Of a stretch of 64,000 nucleotides of DNA, positions 11,641 to 24,970 are shown piece by piece. The position numbers and the translations under genes are program-made. The first letter of the stretch is position 1. The number at the start of each line of letters is the position of its first letter. Below the pieces are notes generated by a model, which was given only the letters and a program-made list of their open reading frames with translations, was not told where the DNA came from and searched no databases. Source of the DNA: Linyphia triangularis (lineage: Eukaryota; Arthropoda; Arachnida; Araneae; Linyphiidae); the NCBI GenBank assembly GCA_963978545.1, contig OZ021722.1:3972001-4036000 (forward strand), in the 5' to 3' direction.

Positions 11641-12732
11641 AACACGGTCGGGATACAGAATCGGGTGCCTCCCTCCAACACTTAATCGTTTTCTGTTTGT
11701 TTTTCATCACTCCGCAACTGATAGCGGTTGTTACGCACTGTCGCCAAGCGGAAGGGAAACGATGCCAAATGGCAGGGAGATGGCGGCGCCAAGTCATTAC
11801 AAGTCTCTTCGCATGGATCGGATATTTTCTGTCCATTCTGCTCTGGAACGTTCTTAGGTATCTTCTGAGCTACTGAAGAGGAACGAGTGTTAAGGGAGAA
11901 AAAAAAAAGCCTTCCGAAAGGTCTTTCAAGGAAAACGGACTCGTATTTACATCTGTAATGGGATAAAACTCTGAAGACTATACCACACCTCCTAATTATT
12001 CGCCTAAAATAAATTAAAACACTCAATAGAACAGCTCCTCTGGAAAACACGTTTCATTCGAAACTCAGATCAAAAACAGGAAGAACAAGAATGCGATGCC
12101 ATTTAGCAGCAACTAATTTATACAAATTATATTTTCAGGTGAAGGCAAATGCATTTCTCGGCACTAAAGCGATCCTGTAATTCGGCTATTTCTAGTCACT
12201 GAAACTCTGGTTGTTATTGAGGTTCTAAGTGTAAAAATGCTCTATTTTGTGACTCTGCTTGGTAATGTGACTTCACGTACAAATTTCTTAACAAAGGAGC
12301 TTAAAACAAAAAGTTATTTTAAAAAATCCAGTGCACAAGAAAGCAATTATGACGGATAGACCTGTGGAGGTCTGCTTGGCTGTCTGGATGATGTTGTTTG
12401 GGTTTACTCTCATTCGAGACGCCAATGCGAAGTAGTCTCCCTTTTGAATACTGTCTCTCAAATTTCTCCTACTTTCAGTATTTTGATAAAAAAAAATATT
12501 CCGACGCACCAGTTTCATCGATTTCTTCTCGTCCCAAAATGGCTTTGTATTAAAAAAAAAATTAAAATTGCCCTGTGTGCTGAACGTAAAATTATACACC
12601 CTGATTCCTTATTTTCGCAGGAGTAAATTTCCTACTTTGACAGAAGAGTCAATCAAAATTTAAAAACTTCACTTGTTTCTGTACTTTTCAAAACTAATAT
12701 CTCTGTTTTAAAGAGTTTTAAGAGGTTGTATG

Positions 12733-12917
12733 GTTGGTTGGTTGTTTTCAGATTATCTGGGCGCCGTCAGCAACACGAGGGCTATAATGCTCCGAAACAT
12801 TCGTCATTAGACAAGCCAACATACATTTACAAACACCCATGCCGTAACACGGGACTCGGAACCCGCAACCTCGCGGTCTAGAAGCTAGCACGCTAACCAC
12901 TGTACCGTTTGGTCGGC
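12733..12917 (-). mobile_element. tRNA-derived SINE with 14-bp target duplication
   Basis: Flanked by TAAGAGGTTGTATG at 12719-12732 and 12918-12931. All parts are present: (AACC)n-type tail, body and tRNA-like head. Confidence 0.92.
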
Positions 12918-12946
12918 TAAGAGGTTGTATGCTTCTGAAAGTAGGA

Positions 12947-13816
12947 GCGTGAAACATCGCACAACTTTCAATACCACTATTTTACTGATGTGGATCGGTT
13001 TTACTTACTGTTTTTATAGTTTCATCACTCCATAAAAAAAAATGGCTTTTGGCGATATTTCTTATATGGGCTTTAAAAAAAAAAACGCGCCAAAATAACT
13101 ATACATTTTTCGATAATTCTTAAATTATACATCCTTGTATGTGAAACAGAGGAGAGAGGAGAAAAACGGTCATTAATGAGCGATGCACGCTCAAGGGAAT
13201 AGAACTCTGTATTGAAGACATTCGTTTTCAACTTTTTGTGCCTTTTGTAGCATTTTTACGGGAATTTCAAAGATGAGGGTAAGCGTGCTAGCTTCTAGTT
13301 CCGCGAGGTTGCGGGTTCCGAGTCCCGTGTTAGGCATGGGTGTTTGTAAATGTATATTGGCTTGTCTAATGACGAATGTTTCGGCGCATTATAGCCGTCG
13401 TGTTGCTGACGGCGCCCAGATAATCTGAAAACAACCAACCAATCAAAGATGAGGGTATTTAGAACACAGCGATTTTGATCAAAATCGTTAGAGCCGTTTT
13501 TTAGCAATTACTGAAAAACATGATTTTTTTTTTCTATGGAAGGTACCATATGCGCATGCGCGATTTTGACTAAAACCTTAATGGTGCGTTCCATGTCCAC
13601 CACTAACCTATGCATCAAATTTGAACATCGTAGGTCATGAGTTATGCTGACTACGTACACACAGGTAGACATTTTTTCTAGACCACTTGTTTTGAAATTA
13701 GAAGGTCCCAAAACCTGGAGAAATGAGGAGGGGGGGGGGGGGGAATCGATTTTTTTTGTTTGTTTTTACACCGAATACCATACATTCATTATCCTAGTTA
13801 AACATATAGGTAATTG
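12947..13816 (-). repeat. Interspersed repeat family R1, near-complete copy
   Basis: On the minus strand the order is CATATGTTTA-like start, a GTACGTGGTCAGCATAA-like segment, TTCAAATTTG, a GCGCATGCGC block, TTTTCAGCAATTGCT, CGATTTTGATCAAAAT and an end near AAGTTGTGCGATG. It is interrupted by a SINE at 13282-13442. Related copies lie at 18698-19575, 22500-23160, 33645-34160, 55256-55826 and 56385-56572. No coding capacity or clear terminal repeat was seen. Confidence 0.7.
13282..13442 (+). mobile_element. 5'-truncated SINE with 15-bp target duplication
   Basis: The copy begins inside the tRNA-like head at AGCGTGCTAGC, lacking the first ~20 bases. It ends in the AACCAACC tail. TCAAAGATGAGGGTA flanks it at 13267-13281 and 13443-13457. 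5' truncation with a long duplication fits target-primed reverse transcription. Confidence 0.88.
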
Positions 13817-14040
13817 AAAGTAAAAATCGCATTTATTTCTATTGTAACATGCAATCGAAAGAAAAAAAAGAAGTCAGCATTATGTGACTTGGGAGGATGT
13901 AAATTTTTAATGGGGATACATTTTTTTTTTTTTATCACCGTCAAAAATGCCAGGAGCCCAAAAAGTGAGCGAGTGTTGATCCTCCCCTTACTAAACACCA
14001 CTGGTTTCATGTATTGATCAAATTTTTTAAAATTCTTTTA

Positions 14041-14220
14041 TTGGTTGTTTTCAGATTATCTGGCGCCGTCAGCAACACCATAGCTGTAATGCGCCGAAAC
14101 ATTCGTCATTAGACAAGCCAACATACACTTACAAACACCCATGCCTAACACGGGACTCGGAACCCGCAACCTCGTGGTCTAGAAGATAGCACGCTAACCA
14201 CTATACCGTTTGGTCGGCTC
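14041..14220 (-). mobile_element. tRNA-derived SINE with 11-bp target duplication
   Basis: A full-length copy flanked by AAATTCTTTTA at 14030-14040 and 14221-14231. The body carries a private CACCATAGCTG variant. Confidence 0.9.
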
Positions 14221-14758
14221 AAATTCTTTTAATTTCGGTGTTATTAAGAACATTTTCCGGCTTTTCTTTCCTTGTAGAAAGAAGTTTTAAGAAATTTAGG
14301 TTTGGGCATAATATGCATTAATATGCAATAATATCATTATTTTTAAATAATGTGAGCTTTTTTCCAATAAGAAAAGATTTTTTTCTCTTCTCTCTCTACG
14401 CTCCTCCCCTTTTTTTTTTCACTAGTGTAATCAAACCATATTTCTCAAAATTACCCCCCTCCCCCATTCATCAATCCTAGTTACGCCTATGACAACAAGT
14501 TCCTAACATTGCGATAAGTAATAGGAGTGAACCCTTGTCCATTGATACTAACATAATCTGATTTCAAAATCGAGTCAAAGGTTGTAAGTAACAGATTGTT
14601 TATAATGGTTGCCTGGTTACGCGTTTTGTTCCAATTACGGGGCAGATTCAACCTTGAAAAATTTCCGGTAGATGAAGATTCTCCTTCGAAAATTTGAATC
14701 GTGTTGAGATGATCTTTTAGTGTGGTTTAGCCCCTCACGTACATCTTGCACAAAGAAA

Positions 14759-16138
14759 TCTATAATAATAAAACAAACTGTATTTCTGTCTATCTGTCTG
14801 TGGCTCCTGTGGATCTATAGCAACCTACTTAAAATTGGAGTAGAGCTCCGAAATTTTCAGCATAAGTAGTTTTTGCCTTCTAGTTGGCCTTCTAGTTCAC
14901 CACAAACAGAATGTTAAAATTTTAATTAGTTTTTTTTTAATTAATTAATAAATATGTTACAAAACGATATCTAATAGGGATACAGCTTTGAAATTTTCAA
15001 CATAAGTAGTTTTTGCCTTTTAGTTGGAATTTAAAAAAACAGAATTTTAAGTTTTTATTTTGTTCTTTTTTAATTAATTAATAAACATTTTACATAACGA
15101 CTACTAATAGGGGTACAGCTCTGAAATTTTCAACATAAGTAGTTTTGGCCTTCTAATTGGACTTTTGAAAAACAGAATTTTAAATTTTTATTTAGTTTCT
15201 TTTTAATTAATTTTTTTAATTAATTTATTAATATTTTACAAAACGATTTCTAATCGGGCTACAGCTCTGAAATTTTCAACATCAGTAGTTTTGGCCTTCT
15301 AATTGAACTGTAGAAAAACAGAATTTTAAATTTTTGTTTAGTTCGTTATTAATTAATTTTTTTAATTAATTAATATATATATTACAAAATGATTTCAAAT
15401 AGGGCTACTGCTTTGAAATTTTCAATAAAAATAGTTGTGGCCTTCTAACTGGATTTTTGAAAAACAGAATTTATTTATTTATTATTATTTATTTTTTTAA
15501 ATATTTTTTTTAATTAATTAACAAATATTTTACAAAACGATTTGTAATTGGGCTACATTTCTGAAATTTTCAACACAAGTAGCTTGGGCCTTCTAATTAA
15601 ACTGACAAAAAGAATGTTAAAATTTTAATTTGTTTTTCAATTAATTTTTTCACAAAAAGCGACTTAGAATAGGCCTAGATCTCTGAAAGTTTCAACATAA
15701 GTAGTTTTAGCCTCTAATTTTGCTTTCCACAAACACGTGTTAAAATAATCTTAAAGGGGAGTTGTATTATTGTATTAACGGGAATTTTTTTTTTCTTGAC
15801 AAGGGAGTGGCTTCCAATATTAAATCTTTACATAGCAATTAGATTTTAGTGAGTGAAGCGAGCCTATGCTTATGCAGCATTGAACCTTTCAGCGTGCGAA
15901 GCGAGCCTATGCTTGCATAGCAATGAACCTTTTAACGAGTGAAATATCCCTGTGTTTATATGTCAATGAACTTTTCAGTGAACAAAGCGAGCTCGATTTT
16001 GCGTAGCGATGAACCTTCCTGCGAGCGAAGCGCCAAAAACTGGGTTCTATTCACGAATGATAGATTTCCGCAACGCGATGCCTCACAGCTAGCTAAAATA
16101 TTGCACATGTCTAAAATTTCGAAAGGGTATTTAGCTAG
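14759..16138 (+). mobile_element. Non-autonomous Helitron with ~140-bp internal repeats
   Basis: The element begins TCTATAATAATAAAAC after an A and ends TTTAGCTAG before a T, the A|TC...CTRR|T geometry of Helitrons. It contains about seven copies of a repeat carrying GAAATTTTCAACATAAGTAG (near 14850, 14990, 15125, 15270, 15415, 15560 and 15685), spaced mostly 120-148 bp. Near the 3' end there are four ~60-bp repeats containing GCGAGCCTATGC or GATGAACCTT variants. No Rep-helicase coding sequence is present. Confidence 0.7.
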
Positions 16139-18160
16139 TATACAATAAAATCAACCAGACGAAAATGACCTCTTATATAATACACGTAAAGAATATTCCA
16201 CCTTATGGCTGTTGGGTTTCTCTCGCATGTCAAATGTGAGGGAATCAGATTCTGGGTTTGGCATGGAGGTTCTTTGTGGTTCGGAATGCACGTTAAGATG
16301 TAGGTCCTGCCTTGATTAGACGTTATTATGCATAAAAACAGGTCGTTGAGCGTACTAACCAACCATAAAGAGAATAAAATACTGCTTATTAAATAACAGA
16401 AGTATTCTTTTCTTCGGCAGGGAGGGGAGGCGGGGAGAGGGAGGGGGGGGGCGAGATTGCGAAAAGGAGGAGAGCAAAACTGCTGTAGTTTATGTTCAAA
16501 TCTTGATTTTTTTATGAAATGACATTTGGATTTCCTACTTAGCGGCTATTGATATTTAAGTAGATGGTTATTTATTAATTTTTTTGTTCAAATGAATAAT
16601 TTAAAACTCATGTAATCTATGAATTTTAGCACTTTTCTCCGAATTATTTTCTAATTTTAAACACTAAAATGGGGCGAATGCATCATCTCCTTGACCAAGG
16701 GGCGTAACCAGAAAAAAATGTCGGGAGGGGGGGGGGGGATATGAAATTATGTCAATAAACCATTTAATCCTTTTTATCAATGTCGCATGTTCTTAGTAAT
16801 TAAGGTAACAGGTATTTTTTCCGTATCCTTAGACACATTTAAAAACAGTTTCAATAAATTTAATATTTGAAACAAAATATCAATTGATTTTTGTGTTTTA
16901 ATGGCAAAAATCGGCGCAATTTGTTGCAATATACCGGTAACACATGAAAAAGACAAATGCAAGATATTTCTCTTATGTGGTTGAGTTTCAGAAAATAGAA
17001 ACAGATGGCGCCACTAAAAGAGACCCAGATATTAGAGATAGAAGTGAGAGAAGGGCTATCAGATAAGAAGAGGGATATTTGAAGCTAACATTCATGTAGA
17101 GTAGAGAGTTGTGGTTGGTAACTTGACCAAAAAAAAAAAAAAAAAAAAATAGAAAGAAAAACAAAACTAACCCATAAAACCATTTACAATAAATCCCTTA
17201 CATGCATAACCGACTTTTACGTGCAATTGTAAATTATTTCAGCAATTGGAAGCTCAGATCTTATTAATGTTTAACCACTTCAAAGAAAACATCTATTTAT
17301 TCAGTGTTAACAATTAACCTTTTACTTTTGATTTAATTACCCAATAAGTATTATATGATAAAAAAGGTATTCTACTCTGTCAAAAAAAAATGTGCTTGTA
17401 TTGTTTTGACCTAATTACGTAAAAACACCTAATTATGTAGGACAAGTAACTTTATGATCATGAGATAAATTTCTATTGGAATCTGCCTTCTTAAGAAAAA
17501 GAATAACTAGTTAATTAATATTGAAACTGTCTTGTGCAAATATGCAACACATAGATAAAACCTTTCATGACAAAAATCCTCGGAGTTCATAAAAATAGTA
17601 CAACCCATAAAAAGAAAGTTTTTAATACAAATCTTTCATATGCATTGTCAGTTTTTATATTTATTAGCACAGCGTTGATTCTGTTGTTAGCGTGCGCTTA
17701 GTGTTTGCATCTGATTTTAAATATTAAAAACATCTCTTTGAGCTAAATATGCGGTAAACTACTTAAAAGCTGTTAGAAATGCGTTTTAAAAACTTTTGTA
17801 ATTAATGAACTTAAAAACTTTTGGTAAAAAATCTGTTCTAAATCAAAGTTTAAAAAAAATTTTGAAAACATATAATTGGTTTAAAAAAGGTTAGAAATGC
17901 GTTTTAAAAACTTTTGTAATTAATGGATTTAAAAAAACTTTTGGTAAAAAATCTGTTCTAAATTAAAGAAAATATAAAGAATTAGAGTAAAAATCCTTGA
18001 AAGTTAAAAGTTTAATTTTTTTTTTTTTTTTTTTTTTTTTTTTCGAGCTTATTTTCTGTTTTAATAATTGTAAATTTTATATTTATATTTCAAGTTGCTG
18101 CTTTTGAGTAGTGGTTTTTGTTCTATTTTGTGTTTACTTCCCTCGGCCCAAGATAGGGTT
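16139..18160. other. Unassigned AT-rich DNA with minor repeats
   Basis: There is a tandem duplication of GAAATGCGTTTTAAAAACTT (near 17778 and 17890, ~115 bp apart). A segment at 17640-17760 (CAGCGTTGATTCTGTTGTTA...) recurs at 63060-63240. G-rich patches at 16430-16450 and 16725-16738 and an A-run at 17129-17149 are low complexity. A degraded hAT-like left end (GGGGCGTAACCAG) is at 16698. No gene was recognised. Confidence 0.45.
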
Positions 18161-18311
18161 AAAAGATGAATTTCTACGTCTTCTAAAATCCCTCTAAATA
18201 TGGTCTTCCAACACTAGACGGCGCTGCTATCGAAACTTGAGAGAAAACAATCTACTCCAAAGAGCTGAAGAATGAGATGAAGGATTGTGAGAGAAAAGTC
18301 GCCAACCGAAG

Positions 18312-21300
18312 ATGCTTCGGAATGAAGCTCTCTCTCTGAGTGATAAAGCATGGAAAACACGGAGGATCATGGAAAAACTGGAGAAGCCCTTTTTTCCGAC
18401 CGAATCCTACAGGTATTATCCAGGTGAGCATACCAACTTTCATTGCGTGAATCAAATTTATTAAAAAAAAAAAAATGTTTTATAGCCGCACTTGCAAAAT
18501 AACTTGAATTATAACTTTCAAATTCAACCCTCTTGTCCATAATGCTGTATACATATATGCTACAAAACTTGCGACTAAATTTGAGTAATAATTCATGTGT
18601 TTTATTGTAATTTGAAATTGCAATGAACTAAATTATTCATATTAAGATTGTTAATACTTAAAAAAATTGTTTTTTAATATGATTTTTACTTTCAATTACC
18701 CATATGTTTACACAGTGTAATGAAAGTATAGGATTCGATAAATAAAAAATATTTAAAAAAAAAAAAAAATGGGGGGGGGTTCGCATTTCTCTACATTTTT
18801 GAACATCCTGATTTCAAAAGGCCGACCAAACGGTATAGTGGTTAGCGTGCTGGCTTTTAGACCGTGAGGTTGCGGGTTCCGAGTCCCGTGTTAGGCATGG
18901 GTGTTTGTAAATGTGTGTTGGCTTGTCTAATGACGAAAGTTTCGGCGCATTATAGCCCTCGTGTTGCTGACGGCGCCAGATGATCTGAATACAACCAACC
19001 TAATTTCAAAACAGTGATCTAGAAAAAATTTCTGTCTGTGTGTACGTGGTCAGCATAACTTCCTAACAAATTGACCAACGATGTTCAAATTTGGTATGCG
19101 GCGGGTTAAGGAAGACCATGAAACCTACTGTTAAGTTTTTCCTCAAGATCGCGCACGCGCATAAAATGGAAATCATGAAAAATCATGTTTGTCAGCAATT
19201 GCTAAAAAAAAAAGGATCTAACGATTTTGATTCAAATCTCTGTCTGTGCGAATGCCTCTTAAGGTGTTCTAACCGTCGAAATTTCCGTAGAAATGCGATA
19301 AAAGAGTAAAAAGTTGAGAAACGATTGCCTTTAACACAGAGCTCTCTGCCCTTGAGCATCGCCCGTCAACGATTGATTTTTTTTCTGTCTCGTGCACAAG
19401 AAGAGGCAATGTAATGGCTATCGAATTGGGGTGTTTTTTTGCCCATGTAAAAATTATTGCCAAAAATATTTTACTTTTTGGCCTTTTTTATTTTAATAAG
19501 TGAAAATATGAAAACGGTAATTAACACAATATTAAATTTTAATGCAATGACCAATATCACATCTCAATCGAAAAATATTCAGAGTCACAAAATAAATATA
19601 AATAGTACTAAAATGAACTATTTAAACAATTTCTTATACCATATTTATGGTATAAAAATCGTGGCCAAGTCAGTCATCTATTTTTGATTGTTATGAATGC
19701 ATGCAATGAACAATTCCCGTATTTTTTAAAAATATTTTATTCAATTCTAAATGTTTCGGTTGGTTGGTTGTATTCAGATTATCTGGCGCCGTCAGCAAGA
19801 CGAGGGCTATAATGCGCCGAAACATTCGTCATTATACAAGCCAACATACATTTACAAACACCCATGCCTAACACCGGACCCGCAACCTCGCGGTCTAGCA
19901 CGCTAACCACTATACCGTTTGGTCGGCAATAAACTTGAGATTTCTGCTGCTGCGGGTTTTTGATCGCGTAACCTTCCGCTTAGCTTTCCGATGCTCTACC
20001 AACCGAGCCACGAAGGCTCCTAAATGTTTCGAAAACACAAAAATTTCTACTCAATACGCTTTTTTTTTTTTTTAAATTTGCGATCAAAGTTACCTTGTAA
20101 AACGTTGGCGAGAAAACGATTGAATACGCTGGCATTGAATGTGACGTCACGGCTTCGCAAACAGGGAAACCAGATTTCCAAGTTTCTCGAAAATCACGCC
20201 AACCTGTACGGAATGTGGCAATGGTCTATCAACGCCAACTATTTCAACACCAACTATTGGCAGAAACCTCACGATAACCATAGAAACCATCTTTACGTCA
20301 CGGATTTTGTGGACTGTTTTGATCGGAATGGTTTTGGCTTGGTTTTGGGGAATTTTCTTTTCTGATATTTGGAATCAGAAAGAAATTCTTCATAAATATA
20401 TACTAATTTCATTTGTTTTTAAAAAAATGGGGGACATTCTGTCCTTTCTTTTTTTATATTCACGATTTTCTTCATTCATTTTTCTCTTCCTTTTGTGCAA
20501 ATTCAAATACATGTTTTTCCAATATAGTATATCAAAAGCAAATGTAAAGTAATAAATTAATACGAGTACAAATAATTTACGAAGTTTTAAAAAGATTAAA
20601 AGTTTATAGTTCCTCAGAATAAAAAATAAACATTTAACAGAAACTTCTCTAACAAAATCGCTCTCAAAGCTAAACCTCAAAAAGAAACTGGAACTAAGAG
20701 AATTAAGCGTAGGGAATCTCTTAAAGAAACAATTAGCTGGAATTTCAGAAAACTATTCTAATAATATGAAAATGACACTTTTCATGTTATTATTCTAACT
20801 GAAACATCAATTCCGGAGATTCCAACTTTAAGTTCTTTTGAAGAGCAAAAGATAAATTGCTGTGGCGGTAAATTGTATTCATAGAGCTCTGTGACGTCAG
20901 AATGCATGATTTATCTTTTTCAGAAGCATTTCGAAAGGAAAAGATGGTTTGTAGGCTTTTGTAAAATGACAACGGAGAAATTATCAAAGTAGGAAATGTC
21001 TTTAGTTTTGCATTAGAACAGAACGGATTTCTTGTAATAGATGTACAACTTTTTAATTATAGCCAAATGTAAATTTAGGGAACAAATGAAATGTTGTTCT
21101 ACTTCTGCTCATTCCTAAAGAGTTCAATGGCGAACTTAATTGTTAAAAGGATTCGCATGCAAGTTTGTTTATCAGGCAATTAAAACTTTGTAATATGTGA
21201 TAATTATAATTATTAATAATAATTCATTATAATTATTGATAATTTATTTTAATTATTGATAATTCATTATAATTATTGATAATTCCTTATAATTATTGAT

Positions 21301-24300
21301 AATTCCTTTTAATTATTAATAAAATTCATTATAATCATTAATAATAATTCATTACAGTTAGTAATAGTAATTCATTATAATTATTAATAATTATTCGTTA
21401 TAATTATCAATGATAATTCATTATAATTATTACAAATAGTAGTTAATAACAATTATTTATCATTATTAATTATAATTATTAATAACAACTCATTGTAATT
21501 AGTAATAACAATTAATAAAACTTAATAATAATAATTGATAATTAATAATAATTAGTAATGATAATTATTAATAATAATTCATAATAATTAATAACGATAA
21601 TTATTAATAATAATTCATAATACTAATTATTTATAATTAATAATGATTCATATTTCATAATAATGATTGATAATTATTAATAATAGTTAATAATAATAAA
21701 TAATAATTATTATTGATTAGTATTATTAATTATTATTAATAATTATCATTATGAATTATTATTAGTAATTATCATTATGAATTATTATTAGTAATTATCA
21801 TTATTAATAATTAATTAATTAATTATAATTATTAATATTTGTTTTTTTATGTATATTAATATTAATTTATTATAAATATTATTAATAATTGATTTTAATT
21901 ATTTATACAAATTAACTATATACGTTAATGTTAAGTATAATTATTAATATTAATTATAATTATTAACATTGATTATATTAATTATAAATAATGAATTCAA
22001 ATCTCTACCCTTCAGATATTATCCCATTATTTTCTATAATGTTACAGGAACTGTAAAATTAGAAAGAACACAATAAATTGCAATCGCAATTTGAAACAAC
22101 ACATAATATTGCAATCATAAAAGTCGAAAAATTAGAATATAGACACATAAACCAATAAAGGAATTCAATTTTGGCAATCTATGAGAATAATTGGAAAGTA
22201 TTTTTTTTTTTGTGTGTGCGTGTCAGAAGATACAAATTAGACATTGTTGTAGGAGATCACTAAAATGCATTGTAGAACATTTTAGAACGTGGGAACGTAA
22301 AGAATGTGACATGTTCTCTTAATGTTTTTACAGACGATGACGAGACGAGTTTGTGGATGTATGCCATGATCAGTGTGGGATCGGCCTTCGTCCTATTCGT
22401 CATCGTCACTCTGTATTTGATGTGGTAGGTAAAACAGGTGTCTTTAATCGAAGTTATTAGTTTGATGGAAGATGTTTATGCTTGTGTGTCTGGAGCGAGA
22501 TAGGTTTCAATCGCCAAAATTGGCATTGTTTCATTTCGTTGGCGCTTCTTGGCATGATTCCCGAAAAAATTGACCTACGATGTTCAAATTTGGTGTGCGG
22601 GTTGGTGGTGGCATAACGACCTACTATTAAAGTTTTCGCCAAAATCGCGCATGCGCATAAGGTAGTTGTCATTGAAAAAAATCACGTTTTTCAGTAATTG
22701 CTAAAAAACGGCTCTAACGATTTTGTTCAAAATCGGTGTGGTAATTAATGCTTCTTAAGGAATTCTAAGCATCCCCACCGTCGAATTGCTCGTAAAAGTG
22801 CTTTATTTTCGTAAAAAGTTGAAAAACGAATGCCTTTTACACAGAGTTCTCTTTCTTTGAGATCTTTCCCCATCAACGATCGTTTTTTCTTTTCTCCTCA
22901 GTTTCACTCACAAGAAAGGATAATATAGAGATTATTGAAAAGTATATCGAAAAAATCCTCATTTTGGCGGAGGTTTTTTTTTTTTTTTTTTTCTTCTTTT
23001 CTTTTAATAAAAAACCCCATACAAAAATTATCGCAAAAAATATCACCAAACTGGTCATTTTGCTAAATGAATGATGTCAATAAAAACGGTAATTAACACA
23101 AATCTACGTCAGTATTATAGTATAATTGAAAGTTGTGCGATGTACCACATCCCCAGTTAAAAAAGAAGTGAATAAAAAATAGATCCTTTCGTTTTGATTT
23201 GCGACGCAAATAGTGACAGAACTTGTTTTGGAAAACACCCATCGCTCCCTACCGGTGATCGAAGAACTGTTCCATTGATTTATTTTTTGACCGAGCTATT
23301 ATCCTTATCTCTTGTCACATAAATGAAGCTTTCGGCGAAAAAGAATCCCATTTAGAGGGAAGAAAAAAATTAGCTGGCAAAGTGTCAAAATTGCATTGTA
23401 TATCAAATTATCGTTGCTATTGTGGACGTTATTTAATTCATGCCTAACAGATTTTCAATTTTAGTCCGTCGTAATGTAATGTCCAAATTGACAAATCAAT
23501 TGATATGCAGATTTCTATCGATTAAAAGGAAGTCCTAATAAAGATCATTCCCCTATACTCGCTATGCTACAATTTTGTAACCCAGTGCATTTAGAAACTA
23601 CTTTGTATTGAACCTTGACATTCGGTCAGTAGAGGTGCTGAAATGAACACTTCTTGAAATGACATCGATTAAAAACTAGAAAATTTTGTTTAATGTATTG
23701 TTACGAATTTTTGTATATTATTTGTAAATATTTCGAAGTGTTAATTTTGTAAATAGGAAAATGTATGTACATGTCGCATAAGGCAGTGCATTAGTTCGTC
23801 TTAACTTGGCTTCCCTGCAGTGTGTCTATTAATGCTTGATAACGAGTTTTACAGAGGTAACGCTGGGAAGCGAGTTTTACAAGGAACAGGGCATTTAACA
23901 TTATGGCAATCTCGCTAAATTGGCGAGATAGAGGCAAGTTGACGACTAATTTTTGTCGCCAGATTTGGCAATAAATTGTAAAATGTCGCCAAACTTGGCT
24001 CCCATTTGGCGACATTTTCGGTCCCCATGTACATGTATAGGACTTTTCGATTACGATTTCGAAAGTTCTCCAAATATCTACCTCTAGAAGTTTCAAGAAG
24101 GTTTGACTCCTATATAAGGCCGGCCGTGAGGTGAATTAGTTAGTTGGAGTCCGTTAGTTGACTGAAATTACTGAGTTAGTTGAGACACTGACTGAGTGGA
24201 GTTACTGACTTGGTTGTCTGTCAGTAAGCATTCAGAGTAGTTCTAAAGCGAACTGTATTGCATTGTCTTTTGCGGCGATTTAGCAGTTGTGTGTCAAGTT

Positions 24301-24873
24301 TAACTGCTTTTTTGTGCTCTATTGCTGTGAAAAGAGCTGTATTGAGTCTACTAGAACGAGAAGTTTTGTTAAGAGAATCTGCGAAGAGTTATATCGGAAT
24401 AAATTTCTGCAAGTTTTAATCTGCTTTGGCTTCAAATCTTTCGAACCTATCCGTGCCACAATATCTTCATAAAATTAGACGCGCATACTAATAAAAACAT
24501 GCAAGAAGAATTTTTCTAAAACATATGAACACATTAATAAATGGAAGATGACTTTCGGGAATTGTTTCAAGGCCTGCATTTGCGTCACGAATGGAGAAAA
24601 GCAGGTCTCTTATTGATGAAAATAGAAACAACTTTAATTGATTGATTTATTGTGTCGTTTTTATTTTGTAGTTACTTTGAAGTGAGTTGTTCACTCTTTC
24701 TTGTATTTTTTATTTTGTGGTTCCTTCTTTCTAACTTTTCTTCTTTTTTTAATATTTTGAAGTTACCCTTAAATTAGTTATTCACCTCTTTCTCGGTGGA
24801 TATTTTTTTTTTTTTTTAAATATATATATATAAATTTTGTAGTTACCCTGAAGTTACTTGTTCGCTCTTTCTC

Positions 24874-24970
<97 letters not shown>

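Noticed and set aside
11619..12050. Overlapping frames on both strands in a GC-richer block
   Set aside because: No consistent splice structure or recognisable domain; only a donor-like site was found.
20024..20365. 113-aa open frame as an internal exon
   Set aside because: No domain recognised, borders do not match splice sites in phase with the neighbouring exons, and its start overlaps a T-run.
21190..22000. Possible replication origin or matrix-attachment region
   Set aside because: AT-only composition alone is not evidence; it reads as a degenerate tandem repeat.
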